From positions 62,001 to 126,000 of the forward strand of contig NZ_JBEXAE010000004.1 of the NCBI RefSeq assembly GCF_040566695.1: 64,000 bases of DNA. Direction: 5' to 3'. Both the position numbers and the translations under genes were made by a program. This DNA is from Sediminicola arcticus. Its GTDB lineage: Bacteria > Bacteroidota > Bacteroidia > Flavobacteriales > Flavobacteriaceae. The notes under the pieces are model-generated. The model saw nothing but the letters and a program-made list of their open reading frames with translations. It was not told where the DNA came from and searched no databases. Positions 44,180 to 52,300 of this stretch are shown here, one piece after another (position 1 is the first letter of the stretch; every line of letters starts with the position of its first letter).

Positions 44180-44740
44180 ATGGTTAGCATTAAACCAAAA
44201 AAAGGGAAGCTTTTAATCGCAGAACCAACACTTACTGGTGATGTTTCCTTTAACAGGTCTGTAGTTTTGATTGCTGAGCACAATCAAGAGGGTTCGGTTG
44301 GCTTTATTCTTAACAAACCACTGATGTACAGTATTAATGAATTGGTCACTGAAATTAGCGTACCCTTCCAAGTGTACAATGGTGGTCCTGTAGAACAGGA
44401 TAACTTATACTTTATACACAAAGTACCCGATCTAATAGTCGAAAGCATAGAAATATCACATGGTATCTATTGGGGAGGCAACTTCGAAAAGATTGTGGAT
44501 CTTATCAATAAAGGCCTTATTACGGAAAAAGATATTCGGTTTTTCTTGGGTTATTCTGGTTGGACCTCATTACAATTAGATCAAGAACTAACCTCAAAAT
44601 CCTGGGTAGTAGTGAACAACAAATACAAGAGTGATATTATCCATAAATCTGCCCAAACGTTTTGGAAGGAAAAAATGATTGAATTAGGGGGTGATTATGT
44701 CCTATGGTCCAATTTTCCTGAAAACCCTAATCTTAATTAA
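44180..44740 (+). CDS. YqgE/AlgH family protein
   Basis: About 187 residues from ATG 44180; an upstream ATG at 44090 is out of line with the family and overlaps the HU terminator. The family opens KGKLLIAEPTLTGDVSFNRSV and continues GSVGFILNKPL, GGPVEQDNLYFIHKVPDL and FFLGYSGWTSLQLDQEL. YqgE/AlgH proteins are conserved but have no proven biochemical role (some regulate alginate in pseudomonads). Its stop overlaps the convergent PLP-enzyme gene by 4 bp. Confidence 0.88.
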   Translation: MVSIKPKKGKLLIAEPTLTGDVSFNRSVVLIAEHNQEGSVGFILNKPLMYSINELVTEISVPFQVYNGGPVEQDNLYFIHKVPDLIVESIEISHGIYWGGNFEKIVDLINKGLITEKDIRFFLGYSGWTSLQLDQELTSKSWVVVNNKYKSDIIHKSAQTFWKEKMIELGGDYVLWSNFPENPNLN

Positions 44741-45582
44741 CCCAGTCTAGCCGCAGCATTAAGTTTCCCAACTAAGTCTGCAGCCACCTTTGTTTCAAAA
44801 TTCTTTTTGCGATACTTGGTAATAGGAAGAATACCCACTATAGCATTGGTTATAAACAACTCATCGGCCTTTTGAAGATCGAAAGGAGAAATTGAGGCCT
44901 CTTCCAAAGTATAGGCTTCTAGTTTTCCTACTATTTCAATCAGTTTCTTTCTAATAATACCATTTAGGCACCCATCCTTTTTTGGAGGGGTTTTTATGGT
45001 ATTGCCATTTACCAAAAACAAATTTCCATTTAAGGCCTCTACCACTTGCTTTTGGTTGTTTAGTAATAAACAATTCTGATATCCATTTTCCTGCGCATAA
45101 ATGCTTCCAACAACATTAATGGCTTTATTATTAGACTTTAAGGTGGAAAGCATATCCGGATTCACATAAAAATCCTTGAAAAGTTCTACAACATAATCCT
45201 GCTTATGAAGCATATAAAATGGGGAATCTAACTCCCCCACTTCTATGATATAAGATATATCATTGGTTTTTGGCAAATAATAGCCGCCGTTATTTCTAAA
45301 AACAGACAAACGTACCCTGGCCGATGCAGTATCCAATCCGTTAGAAGTGATGGTACGTGCTAATTGCTCTTCCAAGAATTCCATGGTAAAGTTCATAGGA
45401 ATCTCCATCCGCATAATACGCATAGAAGCCATGAGACGAAGGTAATGGTCTTCCCAAAAGAAAATCTTTCCATTAACTACGCGAATGGTTTCAAAAAGTC
45501 CATCACCATACTTCATCCCCCTATTTTCGTGATTGAGATAAAGCGTGTCTTGGGATAGGATATCACCATTAAAATTAACCAT
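44737..45582 (-). CDS. Class IV PLP aminotransferase
   Basis: 281 residues of the branched-chain aminotransferase/aminodeoxychorismate lyase fold. The start reads GDGLFETIRVVNGKIFFWEDHY, a strong fold-IV signature; the PLP Lys appears in LKSNNKAINV, and AEDQYQ is replaced by an analogous YQNCLLLNN. It may be 4-amino-4-deoxychorismate lyase, D-amino acid aminotransferase or a BCAT; the sequence favours an ADC-lyase-like enzyme but does not settle it. It is convergent with the AlgH gene and has the START-like gene 55 bp upstream in the same orientation. Confidence 0.85.
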   Translation of the reverse strand: MVNFNGDILSQDTLYLNHENRGMKYGDGLFETIRVVNGKIFFWEDHYLRLMASMRIMRMEIPMNFTMEFLEEQLARTITSNGLDTASARVRLSVFRNNGGYYLPKTNDISYIIEVGELDSPFYMLHKQDYVVELFKDFYVNPDMLSTLKSNNKAINVVGSIYAQENGYQNCLLLNNQKQVVEALNGNLFLVNGNTIKTPPKKDGCLNGIIRKKLIEIVGKLEAYTLEEASISPFDLQKADELFITNAIVGILPITKYRKKNFETKVAADLVGKLNAAARLG

Positions 45583-45637
45583 AAAAAAAGCCTTGAAAAT
45601 TAAAGGCGCAAAGATATTGATTTATGGTCTAAAACCT

Positions 45638-46021
45638 TTAGGAAGAACCTAAAACTTGCTTTAGACTAGAGATTTGGTTTTCCCAAAGCATTTTAGATTC
45701 GTCTACCTCATCTTCATCTGCAAAATCTGTAATGAATAAGGAAACATCAGAGGTAATTTCATCTACAATAATCCGCATTTCAAAATAAGCATCGTCCTCT
45801 GCCTCTTCCCAAGCAAATCGCACAAATTCATCACTCTTTCTCTTTAACAATTTAGCCTCTTCTTCTGCCCCATCCCATATAAATGTAAACAACTCTCCTC
45901 TAGAATTTACGTTGTCTGCAAACCATTCAGATAACCCAGAAGGTGTAGATATATATTGATATAATAGGGGTTGAGATGATTGTATCACAAACTCAACTTC
46001 AAACTTCACTTTATCACTCAT
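45638..46021 (-). CDS. START-like domain protein
   Basis: About 127 residues from ATG 46021; an ATG at 46063 adds 14 residues that do not fit the domain start. The START/SRPBCC-like fold is seen in KVKFEVEFVIQSSQPLLYQYI and FVRFAWEEAEDDAYFEMRI, with a very acidic C-terminal region (DFADEDEVDESKMLW). Bacteroidota carry this family as a single-domain protein; the ligand is unknown. A promoter and tRNA-Met lie upstream on the other strand. Confidence 0.82.
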   Translation of the reverse strand: MSDKVKFEVEFVIQSSQPLLYQYISTPSGLSEWFADNVNSRGELFTFIWDGAEEEAKLLKRKSDEFVRFAWEEAEDDAYFEMRIIVDEITSDVSLFITDFADEDEVDESKMLWENQISSLKQVLGSS

Positions 46022-46107
46022 TCTATATAATGTTTTCGATGGGCAATATATATTTTTTTCCAAGATAAAAAAATAATTGCTCGAATTTATTTTTTACCAT
46101 TTGAATT

Positions 46108-46138
46108 TTGATTGAAAAGAAATTTAACTCTATATTTG
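46108..46138 (+). promoter_or_regulatory. tRNA-Met promoter (TTG-N20-TATATTTG)
   Basis: TATATTTG at 46131-46138 fits the -7 consensus; TTG at 46108-46110 lies 20 bp upstream. Transcription would start about 13 bp before the mature tRNA 5' end at 46159. Confidence 0.7.
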
Positions 46139-46158
46139 CACCCGCTTAAAACGGCAAT

Positions 46159-46232
46159 GGCGAGGTAGCTCAGTTGGTTAGAGCGTCGGATTCATAACCC
46201 GGAGGTCGCGGGATCGTGCCCCGCTCTCGCTA
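46159..46232 (+). tRNA. tRNA-Met (CAT anticodon)
   Basis: 74 nt, full cloverleaf. The acceptor is GGCGAGG with TCTCGCT, closing with a G1-U72 wobble and with A73 as discriminator. The D arm GCTCAGTTGGTTAGAGC and the anticodon loop TTCATAA give CAU. The T arm is GCGGG-ATCGTGC-CCCGC, so position 54 is A and 58 is U, in place of the near-universal T54 and A58. CAU can also be tRNA-Ile2; Met is preferred from overall resemblance. It is a single gene, with a terminator directly downstream. Confidence 0.9.
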
Positions 46233-46246
46233 CTTTTCGATAATAA

Positions 46247-46280
46247 AAAAAACCCAAGATTTCCATCTTGGGTTTTTTTT
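46247..46280. terminator. Bidirectional terminator after tRNA-Met
   Basis: AACCCAAGAT (46251-46260) and ATCTTGGGTT (46265-46274) pair perfectly around TTCC. A run of A before and of T after the hairpin lets it work in both directions. It also marks the left edge of the following accessory segment. Confidence 0.93.
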
Positions 46281-46437
46281 GTTGTGTACACCATTTTGAT
46301 GTTTTCGTCTACCCATTTCAATTGAATTCAATCGATACCTGACTTTAGTCTTGGCTTTTTCAAAAGAAAAAATTAGGTGGAAATACTTTTTTGGGTAAAA
46401 TAGTCCCAATACCAACTATTAAAAACTGACTGTTTTT

Positions 46438-47271
46438 TTGAATTATCGGTCTTGTCCAATAATAAAATGGGTACGTACAATTGGCCAAGGAGAGTTTTTT
46501 GAGGGGAAATGTATCAAGATATATGGTAGTCTCCAGGATATTACGGAACGTAAAAATACAGAAACCGAACGCACTAAAATGATTTCTGACATTTTTCAGC
46601 GCAATAGCAATCTTGAGCAATTTTCTTATATAGTATCGCACAACCTTCGCGCACCAACTGCCAACATTATAGGTTTCGTAGAAATTTTACAAAATGAAAC
46701 CATCAATCAGCTGGAACAAAAAGAACTTCTTCAGGGGCTTTCTAAATCCGTGTCTGCACTTGATAACATTATCAAAGATCTGAACAAAATCTTGCAGGTA
46801 AAAAATAAAGACAGTGAGGAAAAAGAAGTCATACTATTTTCACAACTGGTTAATGAAATCAAAATGAGCATAACCAACCTTATGCGCAAAAAGCGCGCAC
46901 GCATTGTAGCTGATTTCACAGATGTGGATAACATTTATTCACTCAAAAATTATATGCACAGTATCTTCAATAACCTCATAAGAAATAGCATTAAATACAG
47001 TAAACTAGACCAACCGCCACTCATTGAAATAAAAAGCACAAAAAAAAATGGAAAAATATTTATCACTTTTAAAGACAACGGATTAGGAATTGATTTAAAT
47101 ACACAAGACGCTAAAGTTTTCGGACTTTGCAACCGCTTTCATACACACTTGAAAGGCAAAGGAATGGGGCTATTCATGGGAAAGGCACAAGTAGAATCAC
47201 TTGGAGGTAAAATAACCATTGCTAGTGAAATTAATAAAGGAACTGTATTTACACTCATATTTGAAATCTAG
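46438..47271 (+). CDS. N-terminally shortened PAS histidine kinase
   Basis: 277 residues if the TTG at 46438 is used. The first 38 residues are only the C-terminal end of a PAS/PAC fold (WVRTIGQGEFFEGKCIKIYG, LQDITERK), so the sensing part is missing. The HisKA H-box has His68 in SYIVSHNLRAP, and the ATPase domain shows NNLIRNSIKYSK (N box), DNGLGIDL and GKGMGLFMGK. An in-frame stop at 46420-46422 blocks a longer product. It lies 158 bp after the tRNA-Met terminator. It could be a decayed gene or a soluble, constitutive kinase. The response regulator begins 7 bp downstream. Confidence 0.75.
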   Translation: MNYRSCPIIKWVRTIGQGEFFEGKCIKIYGSLQDITERKNTETERTKMISDIFQRNSNLEQFSYIVSHNLRAPTANIIGFVEILQNETINQLEQKELLQGLSKSVSALDNIIKDLNKILQVKNKDSEEKEVILFSQLVNEIKMSITNLMRKKRARIVADFTDVDNIYSLKNYMHSIFNNLIRNSIKYSKLDQPPLIEIKSTKKNGKIFITFKDNGLGIDLNTQDAKVFGLCNRFHTHLKGKGMGLFMGKAQVESLGGKITIASEINKGTVFTLIFEI

Positions 47272-47278
47272 ATTTAAA

Positions 47279-47677
47279 ATGACACTAATAACAAAACGGT
47301 TCCTCCTAGTTGATGATGACCCATTAAACAATTACATCACAAAAAAAACACTAAAAAAATCACTCGGAGAAGTCCACATTATCGACTTTACAAATCCAGA
47401 AAATGGATTGGAATTTATAAGATCTCAACCCGTCCATAATCCTACCAATGGAAAAACAACACTTTTTCTCGATATCAATATGCCTGTAATATCAGGATGG
47501 GAGTTCCTTGAAGCGTTTGAACTTTTTGATATATCAATAAAAGAGCAATACAACATTTACATTCTATCATCCTCTATTGATCCAAACGAAATAAACCTCG
47601 CAAAAGGAAATCCCCTCGTTTGTGACTTTATAGAAAAGCCGCTCAACGAAGCTAAGCTTGTTAAAATATTTGGATGA
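47279..47677 (+). CDS. Response regulator, receiver domain only
   Basis: 132 residues from ATG 47279. A single CheY-like receiver: acidic triad LLVDDDPLNN, phospho-acceptor Asp65 in LFLDINMPVISGW, the Ser/Thr switch region ILSSSID, and conserved Lys in FIEKPLNE. No output domain follows. It is 7 bp after the shortened kinase, so the pair forms a two-component unit, with signal output through protein-protein contacts. The residue YNIYILSSS is typical of flavobacterial receivers. Confidence 0.9.
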   Translation: MTLITKRFLLVDDDPLNNYITKKTLKKSLGEVHIIDFTNPENGLEFIRSQPVHNPTNGKTTLFLDINMPVISGWEFLEAFELFDISIKEQYNIYILSSSIDPNEINLAKGNPLVCDFIEKPLNEAKLVKIFG

Positions 47678-47964
47678 AGGAAGGGGGATTTGTGTTATTT
47701 TTTTCCATCCACATCAACTTGTAACTATCGCCAACACATGTACTCTCTGTTTTTTTGTTTTTAATTGTGTTCATGATTTCTTCATAATTGTCATCCAAAG
47801 TATACTACTCCCCAAATTTAGGACAGCAAGTTACGTTGTAATTTAACCCTGTCAAATATTGCGAGATCAAGAAGAAAACATTTGATTAAAATTTCCTAAA
47901 TTAGGTACTTAAAACACCCAACTAAACATATACGAACACCCTGGTGGTCCTTAGTAATCAGAAT
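47678..47964. other. Intergenic spacer
   Basis: A 287-bp spacer between the receiver gene and the molybdoenzyme. No gene, tRNA or hairpin terminator was recognised in it. An open frame at 47658-47846 is not supported by any feature. Confidence 0.6.
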
Positions 47965-50133
47965 ATGGATTCGAGAAAAAATAAAGGTATTGATCGCAGA
48001 GAATTTATTGAGATAAGCGCAAAGGGTGCCGCGGCAATTAGCTTATCTCCACTTCCCGCTCTATCTAGTTGTGCTAATAGCAAAACGGCAATAATAGTAT
48101 TTGGCGCTTGTTATCATGATTGTCCTGACCGTTGCAGTTGGAAGGTAACAACTGTAGAAAATAAAGTGACGGACTTTCAGGCGAGTAAAAACAATCCATA
48201 TACTGCCGGTAATCTATGTGATAAGATGGTCAGTTTTCCCACTGATGTTACCTTCCATCCAGATCGAATTTTGTCACCACTTAAAAGAAGTGGACCAAAA
48301 GGAAGCGGTAGTTTTTTCAAAATCAGTTGGGAACAAGCCATAAGTGAAGTAGCCACTACTCTAAAAGATATTATTGACAAAAAGGGAGGGGAGGCAATTC
48401 TTCCATATAGTTTTGGAGGCAATCAAGGATTAGTTCAGGGAGACGCCATTTCCAGTAGATTCTTCGCGCATATCGGCGCCAGTCAATTGGAGCGCACAAT
48501 ATGTGGAAATGCAGCTGTAGAAGGAGTTCTAGCTACAAATGGTCAAACAACAGGCGTGCTACCTGAAGATATTATTCATAGCAGATATATTATATTATGG
48601 GGTACCAATCCTATTCTTTCAAATCAGCACTTATGGCCTTTCATTCAGAAAGCAAAAAGCAACGGTGCCAAAATCGTTACGGTCGATCCATTTCAATCTA
48701 AAACTTCAGAGGAGTCAGACTGGCATATTCAGCCGCGACCAGGAACAGATACTGCTCTCGCATTAGGATTAATGCATGTGATTTTAACCGAGAACCTGCA
48801 GGATCAGGAATATATTGACCGTTACACTTTAGGGATTGAACAGTTGAAGGAGCATGTACAAAAATATGACCCTGAAACAGTTGCCCATATCACAAATCTG
48901 GAAAAGGAAACCATTATTGCCTTTGCCAGAGCATATGCAGAAAGTACGCCTTCATTGATTCGAGTACTGATTGGCATGGAGCATCAGGTGAATGGGGCAA
49001 GCGCTTTTAGAGCAGTGGCTATGCTACCAGCGCTAACTGGTGCTTGGCGACATTTCGGTGGTGGATTAATGCACATGACCTATGAACTTTTTGGTGAAGC
49101 ACTTAACTGGGAAAGTATAAACCTTCCTACTGAGTTAGTTAATCCAAAGACCCGATCAATCAATATGGTTGAATTAGGAAAAGCGTTGAACAACAGTGCA
49201 ATAAATCCTAGTATAAACGCTTTATTTGTTTATAACTCAAATCCAGCAGTTACCACTCCTAATCAAAACTTAGTACGTAAGGGTCTTGAAAGAGATGACC
49301 TACTTACTATAGTATCAGAGCATTTCCTTACTGATACGGCTAGGTATGCTGATTATATTTTTCCAGCCACCAGTGTCCTCGAAAATTGGGATATTCTAGA
49401 CTCTTGGGGAACACCCTATATTAACATTAATGAACCTTCCATTGAACCTTTGGGAGAATCAAAACCCAATTCAGAATTATTCCGACTTCTGGCACAAGAA
49501 ATGGGATTCAAAGAGGCTTACTTATACGAATCAGACATCAATATTGTAAAGAGAACGTTAGAAAGCAACCACGATTATTTAAAAGGTATCACTTTTGAAT
49601 CACTACGAAAGACTGGATGGGCAAAGTTGAACCTACCGGAAAAATGGATGCCTCATGTAGAAGGAAACTTCAAGACCAGCTCTGGAAAGTGTCATTTTTA
49701 TGATCCTAATCTGGAACAAGCGCTACCTGATTTTATACCTATCTCTTATAGCGATCAAGAAAAGAAGCAATACCCATTGCATTTATTAACAATCAAAACG
49801 CCTAAATATTTCTTAAACAGTAGCCACGCAAACGTGGATCACAACCTTGAGAAGGAAGGCAAACCCTATTTAGAGGTCAATCCAAGTGATGCCGCCTTAC
49901 GAAATATTACTGATGGAGATGAGCTCAAAGTATTTAACGGCAGAGGTAGGGTGCTCATAACAGCGCGAATCAGCAATAAGGTAAAACAGGGAGTAGTATG
50001 CATGCCGCAAGGATTTTGGCCATCTTTATTAAAAGGTGGATCTTCTGCTAATGCGCTAACAAATGATCTATTAACTGATATGGGTAGAGGTGGTGCTATA
50101 CAAGAAGCGAAAGTAGAAGTTGTAAAAGTTTAA
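47965..50133 (+). CDS. Tat-exported molybdopterin oxidoreductase, orphan
   Basis: 722 residues from ATG 47965; a GTG at 47944 adds seven residues before the twin-arginine region. The Tat motif is IDRREFIEIS (Arg11-Arg12), followed by SPLPALSSC, a lipobox-like end at Cys36, so the mature protein may be a Tat lipoprotein. A [4Fe-4S] site is formed by Cys49, Cys53, Cys57 and Cys85. The DMSO reductase-family MGD fold follows (LWGTNPILSNQ, RPGTDTALALGLMHVIL, ALTGAWRHFGGG). No Fe-S electron-transfer or membrane-anchor subunit (DmsB/DmsC-like) is beside it, so its partner and substrate are unknown. Confidence 0.88.
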   Translation: MDSRKNKGIDRREFIEISAKGAAAISLSPLPALSSCANSKTAIIVFGACYHDCPDRCSWKVTTVENKVTDFQASKNNPYTAGNLCDKMVSFPTDVTFHPDRILSPLKRSGPKGSGSFFKISWEQAISEVATTLKDIIDKKGGEAILPYSFGGNQGLVQGDAISSRFFAHIGASQLERTICGNAAVEGVLATNGQTTGVLPEDIIHSRYIILWGTNPILSNQHLWPFIQKAKSNGAKIVTVDPFQSKTSEESDWHIQPRPGTDTALALGLMHVILTENLQDQEYIDRYTLGIEQLKEHVQKYDPETVAHITNLEKETIIAFARAYAESTPSLIRVLIGMEHQVNGASAFRAVAMLPALTGAWRHFGGGLMHMTYELFGEALNWESINLPTELVNPKTRSINMVELGKALNNSAINPSINALFVYNSNPAVTTPNQNLVRKGLERDDLLTIVSEHFLTDTARYADYIFPATSVLENWDILDSWGTPYININEPSIEPLGESKPNSELFRLLAQEMGFKEAYLYESDINIVKRTLESNHDYLKGITFESLRKTGWAKLNLPEKWMPHVEGNFKTSSGKCHFYDPNLEQALPDFIPISYSDQEKKQYPLHLLTIKTPKYFLNSSHANVDHNLEKEGKPYLEVNPSDAALRNITDGDELKVFNGRGRVLITARISNKVKQGVVCMPQGFWPSLLKGGSSANALTNDLLTDMGRGGAIQEAKVEVVKV

Positions 50134-50194
50134 AAGCAACGCTGTTCACCACCCTTGATTAAATGCTTTAGTTAAATCCAACTATAACGTACTT

Positions 50195-50878
50195 ATGAAG
50201 ACAGAAAAAAATATAGCGCTAGAATTTAACGAATTTTCGAAAAACTATACTAATGATATGATTGGTTGTGTCCCACATTACATGTCACTAATTTCAGGTT
50301 TCGTAAACTCACTTCCAGAAAATTTTAAACCTCAATCTATCCTTGATCTTGGAAGTGGTAATGGAAATGTAACGGCTCAACTTATTTCTTTTTTCCCAAA
50401 TGCAATATACACTCTTGTTGACGCATCCTCTGAAATGATCAATCTGTGTCGTAATCATTTTAATGAGTACACTATTATTTATGAAAATAAGTACTTCAAG
50501 GATTTTTCATTTAACAAAGAAAGTTACGATTTAGTGGTAGCAGGGTTTAGCATTCATCATTGCGATGAAAACGAGAAACAAGCTATGTTTGGGAATATAT
50601 ATAATTCTTTAAAAAAAGGCGGCATATTTTCATATTGTGATTTGATGATAAGTAAAACAAATCCAGATCACAAAAGGCTAATGCAACAATGGAAAGAGTT
50701 TGTACGTATCAACTTTCCAGATGGCGAAAAATGGAACTGGCTAATGGAACATTATCAGACCTTTGACAAACCAACAGATTATCCACTCCAAAAAGATTGG
50801 ATAAGTAATGCCGGATTTAGTACTATTGAAATTGGTTTTAGAGAAGAGTATTGGGTGCACCTGCAAGCCATGAAATAA
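50195..50878 (+). CDS. Class I SAM-dependent methyltransferase
   Basis: 227 residues. The SAM motif I is ILDLGSGNGNVTAQL (residues 52-66), with acidic residue Asp in TLVDASSEM and the post-motif GFSIHHCDENEKQ. A small-molecule target is likely, since no RNA or DNA domain is seen. It starts 61 bp after the molybdoenzyme in the same direction and may be co-transcribed with it, but a molybdopterin role is not supported by sequence. Confidence 0.88.
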   Translation: MKTEKNIALEFNEFSKNYTNDMIGCVPHYMSLISGFVNSLPENFKPQSILDLGSGNGNVTAQLISFFPNAIYTLVDASSEMINLCRNHFNEYTIIYENKYFKDFSFNKESYDLVVAGFSIHHCDENEKQAMFGNIYNSLKKGGIFSYCDLMISKTNPDHKRLMQQWKEFVRINFPDGEKWNWLMEHYQTFDKPTDYPLQKDWISNAGFSTIEIGFREEYWVHLQAMK

Positions 50879-51146
50879 AATAAGACAATAGCGCCCATCA
50901 GGTTATGTCTGGAAGAAAATCCAAGTATTCCTCTTTGGTTTGACTACTCTCCACAACAGTAATTATAAATCTTGCATTCTAGGGAGCGGATTTAATTATT
51001 TTGCACCTTTCGTTAATAACATCTTAAAATCCTGTAGTTTAGGGGTCAATTCATTAGTTGGAAATAACGAACTTCGTGATCAACCTCTAAAAAGGAATTA
51101 AAACTTCTCTTAACTAACATTTTTAGCCAAGTATACCCTCAGGAAA

Positions 51147-52061
51147 ATGAGAACAAACATAAAAAAAAGCTTTGTCCCTACCCTAATTGTATTCCTACTA
51201 ATTAGTAGCTACTCTTTACCTGCTAAAGGACAAATTAATCTTGACGAACAACATTGGATTCATGGATCGGAAGATTGCCAAAATAATATAGAAGATCCCA
51301 TACAAGTAGTGCAATATGACCAAAACACTTGGATTTTCAGACAAAATAAATGTGTGAATTATGAGGCTCCTTTTATATTTTTATTTTTAGGTGAAGACAA
51401 AGGACTATTGATGGACACGGGAGCCACGAAGGAAGAGAATTTATTTCCTTTATACACTTCAGTCAACACAATTATAGACAATTGGCAAAAACAACAAAAT
51501 AAAGAAATAGAATTAATCGTTGCTCATACTCATAAACACGGAGATCATTATGCCGCAGATGCTCAATTTAAAGATAAAACAAAAACAACTTTGGTTGGCA
51601 TTCAAAAAACTGACGTCATCGATTTCTTTAAGTTTGAAAATTGGCCTAATGATGATGTTACTTTTGAACTTGGAAATAGAACTCTAAGATTACTACCTAT
51701 CCCTGGACATCAAAATGCTTCTATTGCTTTATACGATGCATCATCTAAATTATTGCTTACAGGGGATACATTTTATCCTGGTCGTCTCTATGTTGAAGAT
51801 TGGTCTTCCTTTAAATCAAGCATAGACCGACTCGTGGAATTTTCAAATAATTATGAAATTCGATATCTACTTGGAAATCATATTGAGATGTCAGCAACTG
51901 ATGGGATTGACTATCCGATAGGCTCAACCTATCATCCCGAAGAGCAAAAACTTCCCTTAACTTTAGAAGACCTAAGGACGCTTCAATTTTCACTCGATAA
52001 TTTAGGTGACAAACCAACCAGACAAGTGCATAAAAATTTTATAATTTACCCTAATGAATAA
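51147..52061 (+). CDS. Exported metallo-beta-lactamase-fold hydrolase
   Basis: 304 residues with a signal peptide (LIVFLLISSYSLPAKGQ). The MBL metal motif AHTHKHGDH gives His129, His131, Asp133 and His134, with later ligands in IPGHQNASI, LTGDTFYP and LLGNHIEMS. The periplasmic location and single-domain size fit a hydrolase or a beta-lactamase-like enzyme, but the subclass B1 Cys/His pattern was not seen, so antibiotic resistance is not claimed. The 268-bp spacer upstream holds nothing recognised. Confidence 0.85.
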   Translation: MRTNIKKSFVPTLIVFLLISSYSLPAKGQINLDEQHWIHGSEDCQNNIEDPIQVVQYDQNTWIFRQNKCVNYEAPFIFLFLGEDKGLLMDTGATKEENLFPLYTSVNTIIDNWQKQQNKEIELIVAHTHKHGDHYAADAQFKDKTKTTLVGIQKTDVIDFFKFENWPNDDVTFELGNRTLRLLPIPGHQNASIALYDASSKLLLTGDTFYPGRLYVEDWSSFKSSIDRLVEFSNNYEIRYLLGNHIEMSATDGIDYPIGSTYHPEEQKLPLTLEDLRTLQFSLDNLGDKPTRQVHKNFIIYPNE

Positions 52062-52300
52062 AGGAATAAGCAAAAAGTCGCAACCAATATCACTATCTAT
52101 ATACAATGCGGGTTTGGTGATTCATTTCAGGTTTTGTCTATCTTTATAAATTCATCAAAAGCTTTTATCCTGAAGCGTTGGGATTGCTTAGGTCCAAAAA
52201 ATAAATTAAACTAAAAAGCTTTTGCTATGTGCATAGACTGGGAACGAAATGGTTTTATTACCTCCCCACTACTCATAGATTGATCTTTAAAATATTCAAT

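Noticed and set aside
46159..46232. tRNA-Met as the attachment site of an integrated element
   Set aside because: No copy of the tRNA 3' end and no integrase or excisionase was seen up to 64000; it remains only a possibility.
47658..47846. Frame after the response regulator
   Set aside because: It overlaps the regulator's end in another frame and has no recognisable feature.
51147..52061. Metallo-beta-lactamase resistance gene
   Set aside because: Only the general MBL fold motif is present; no resistance-specific residues or mobile context could be shown.
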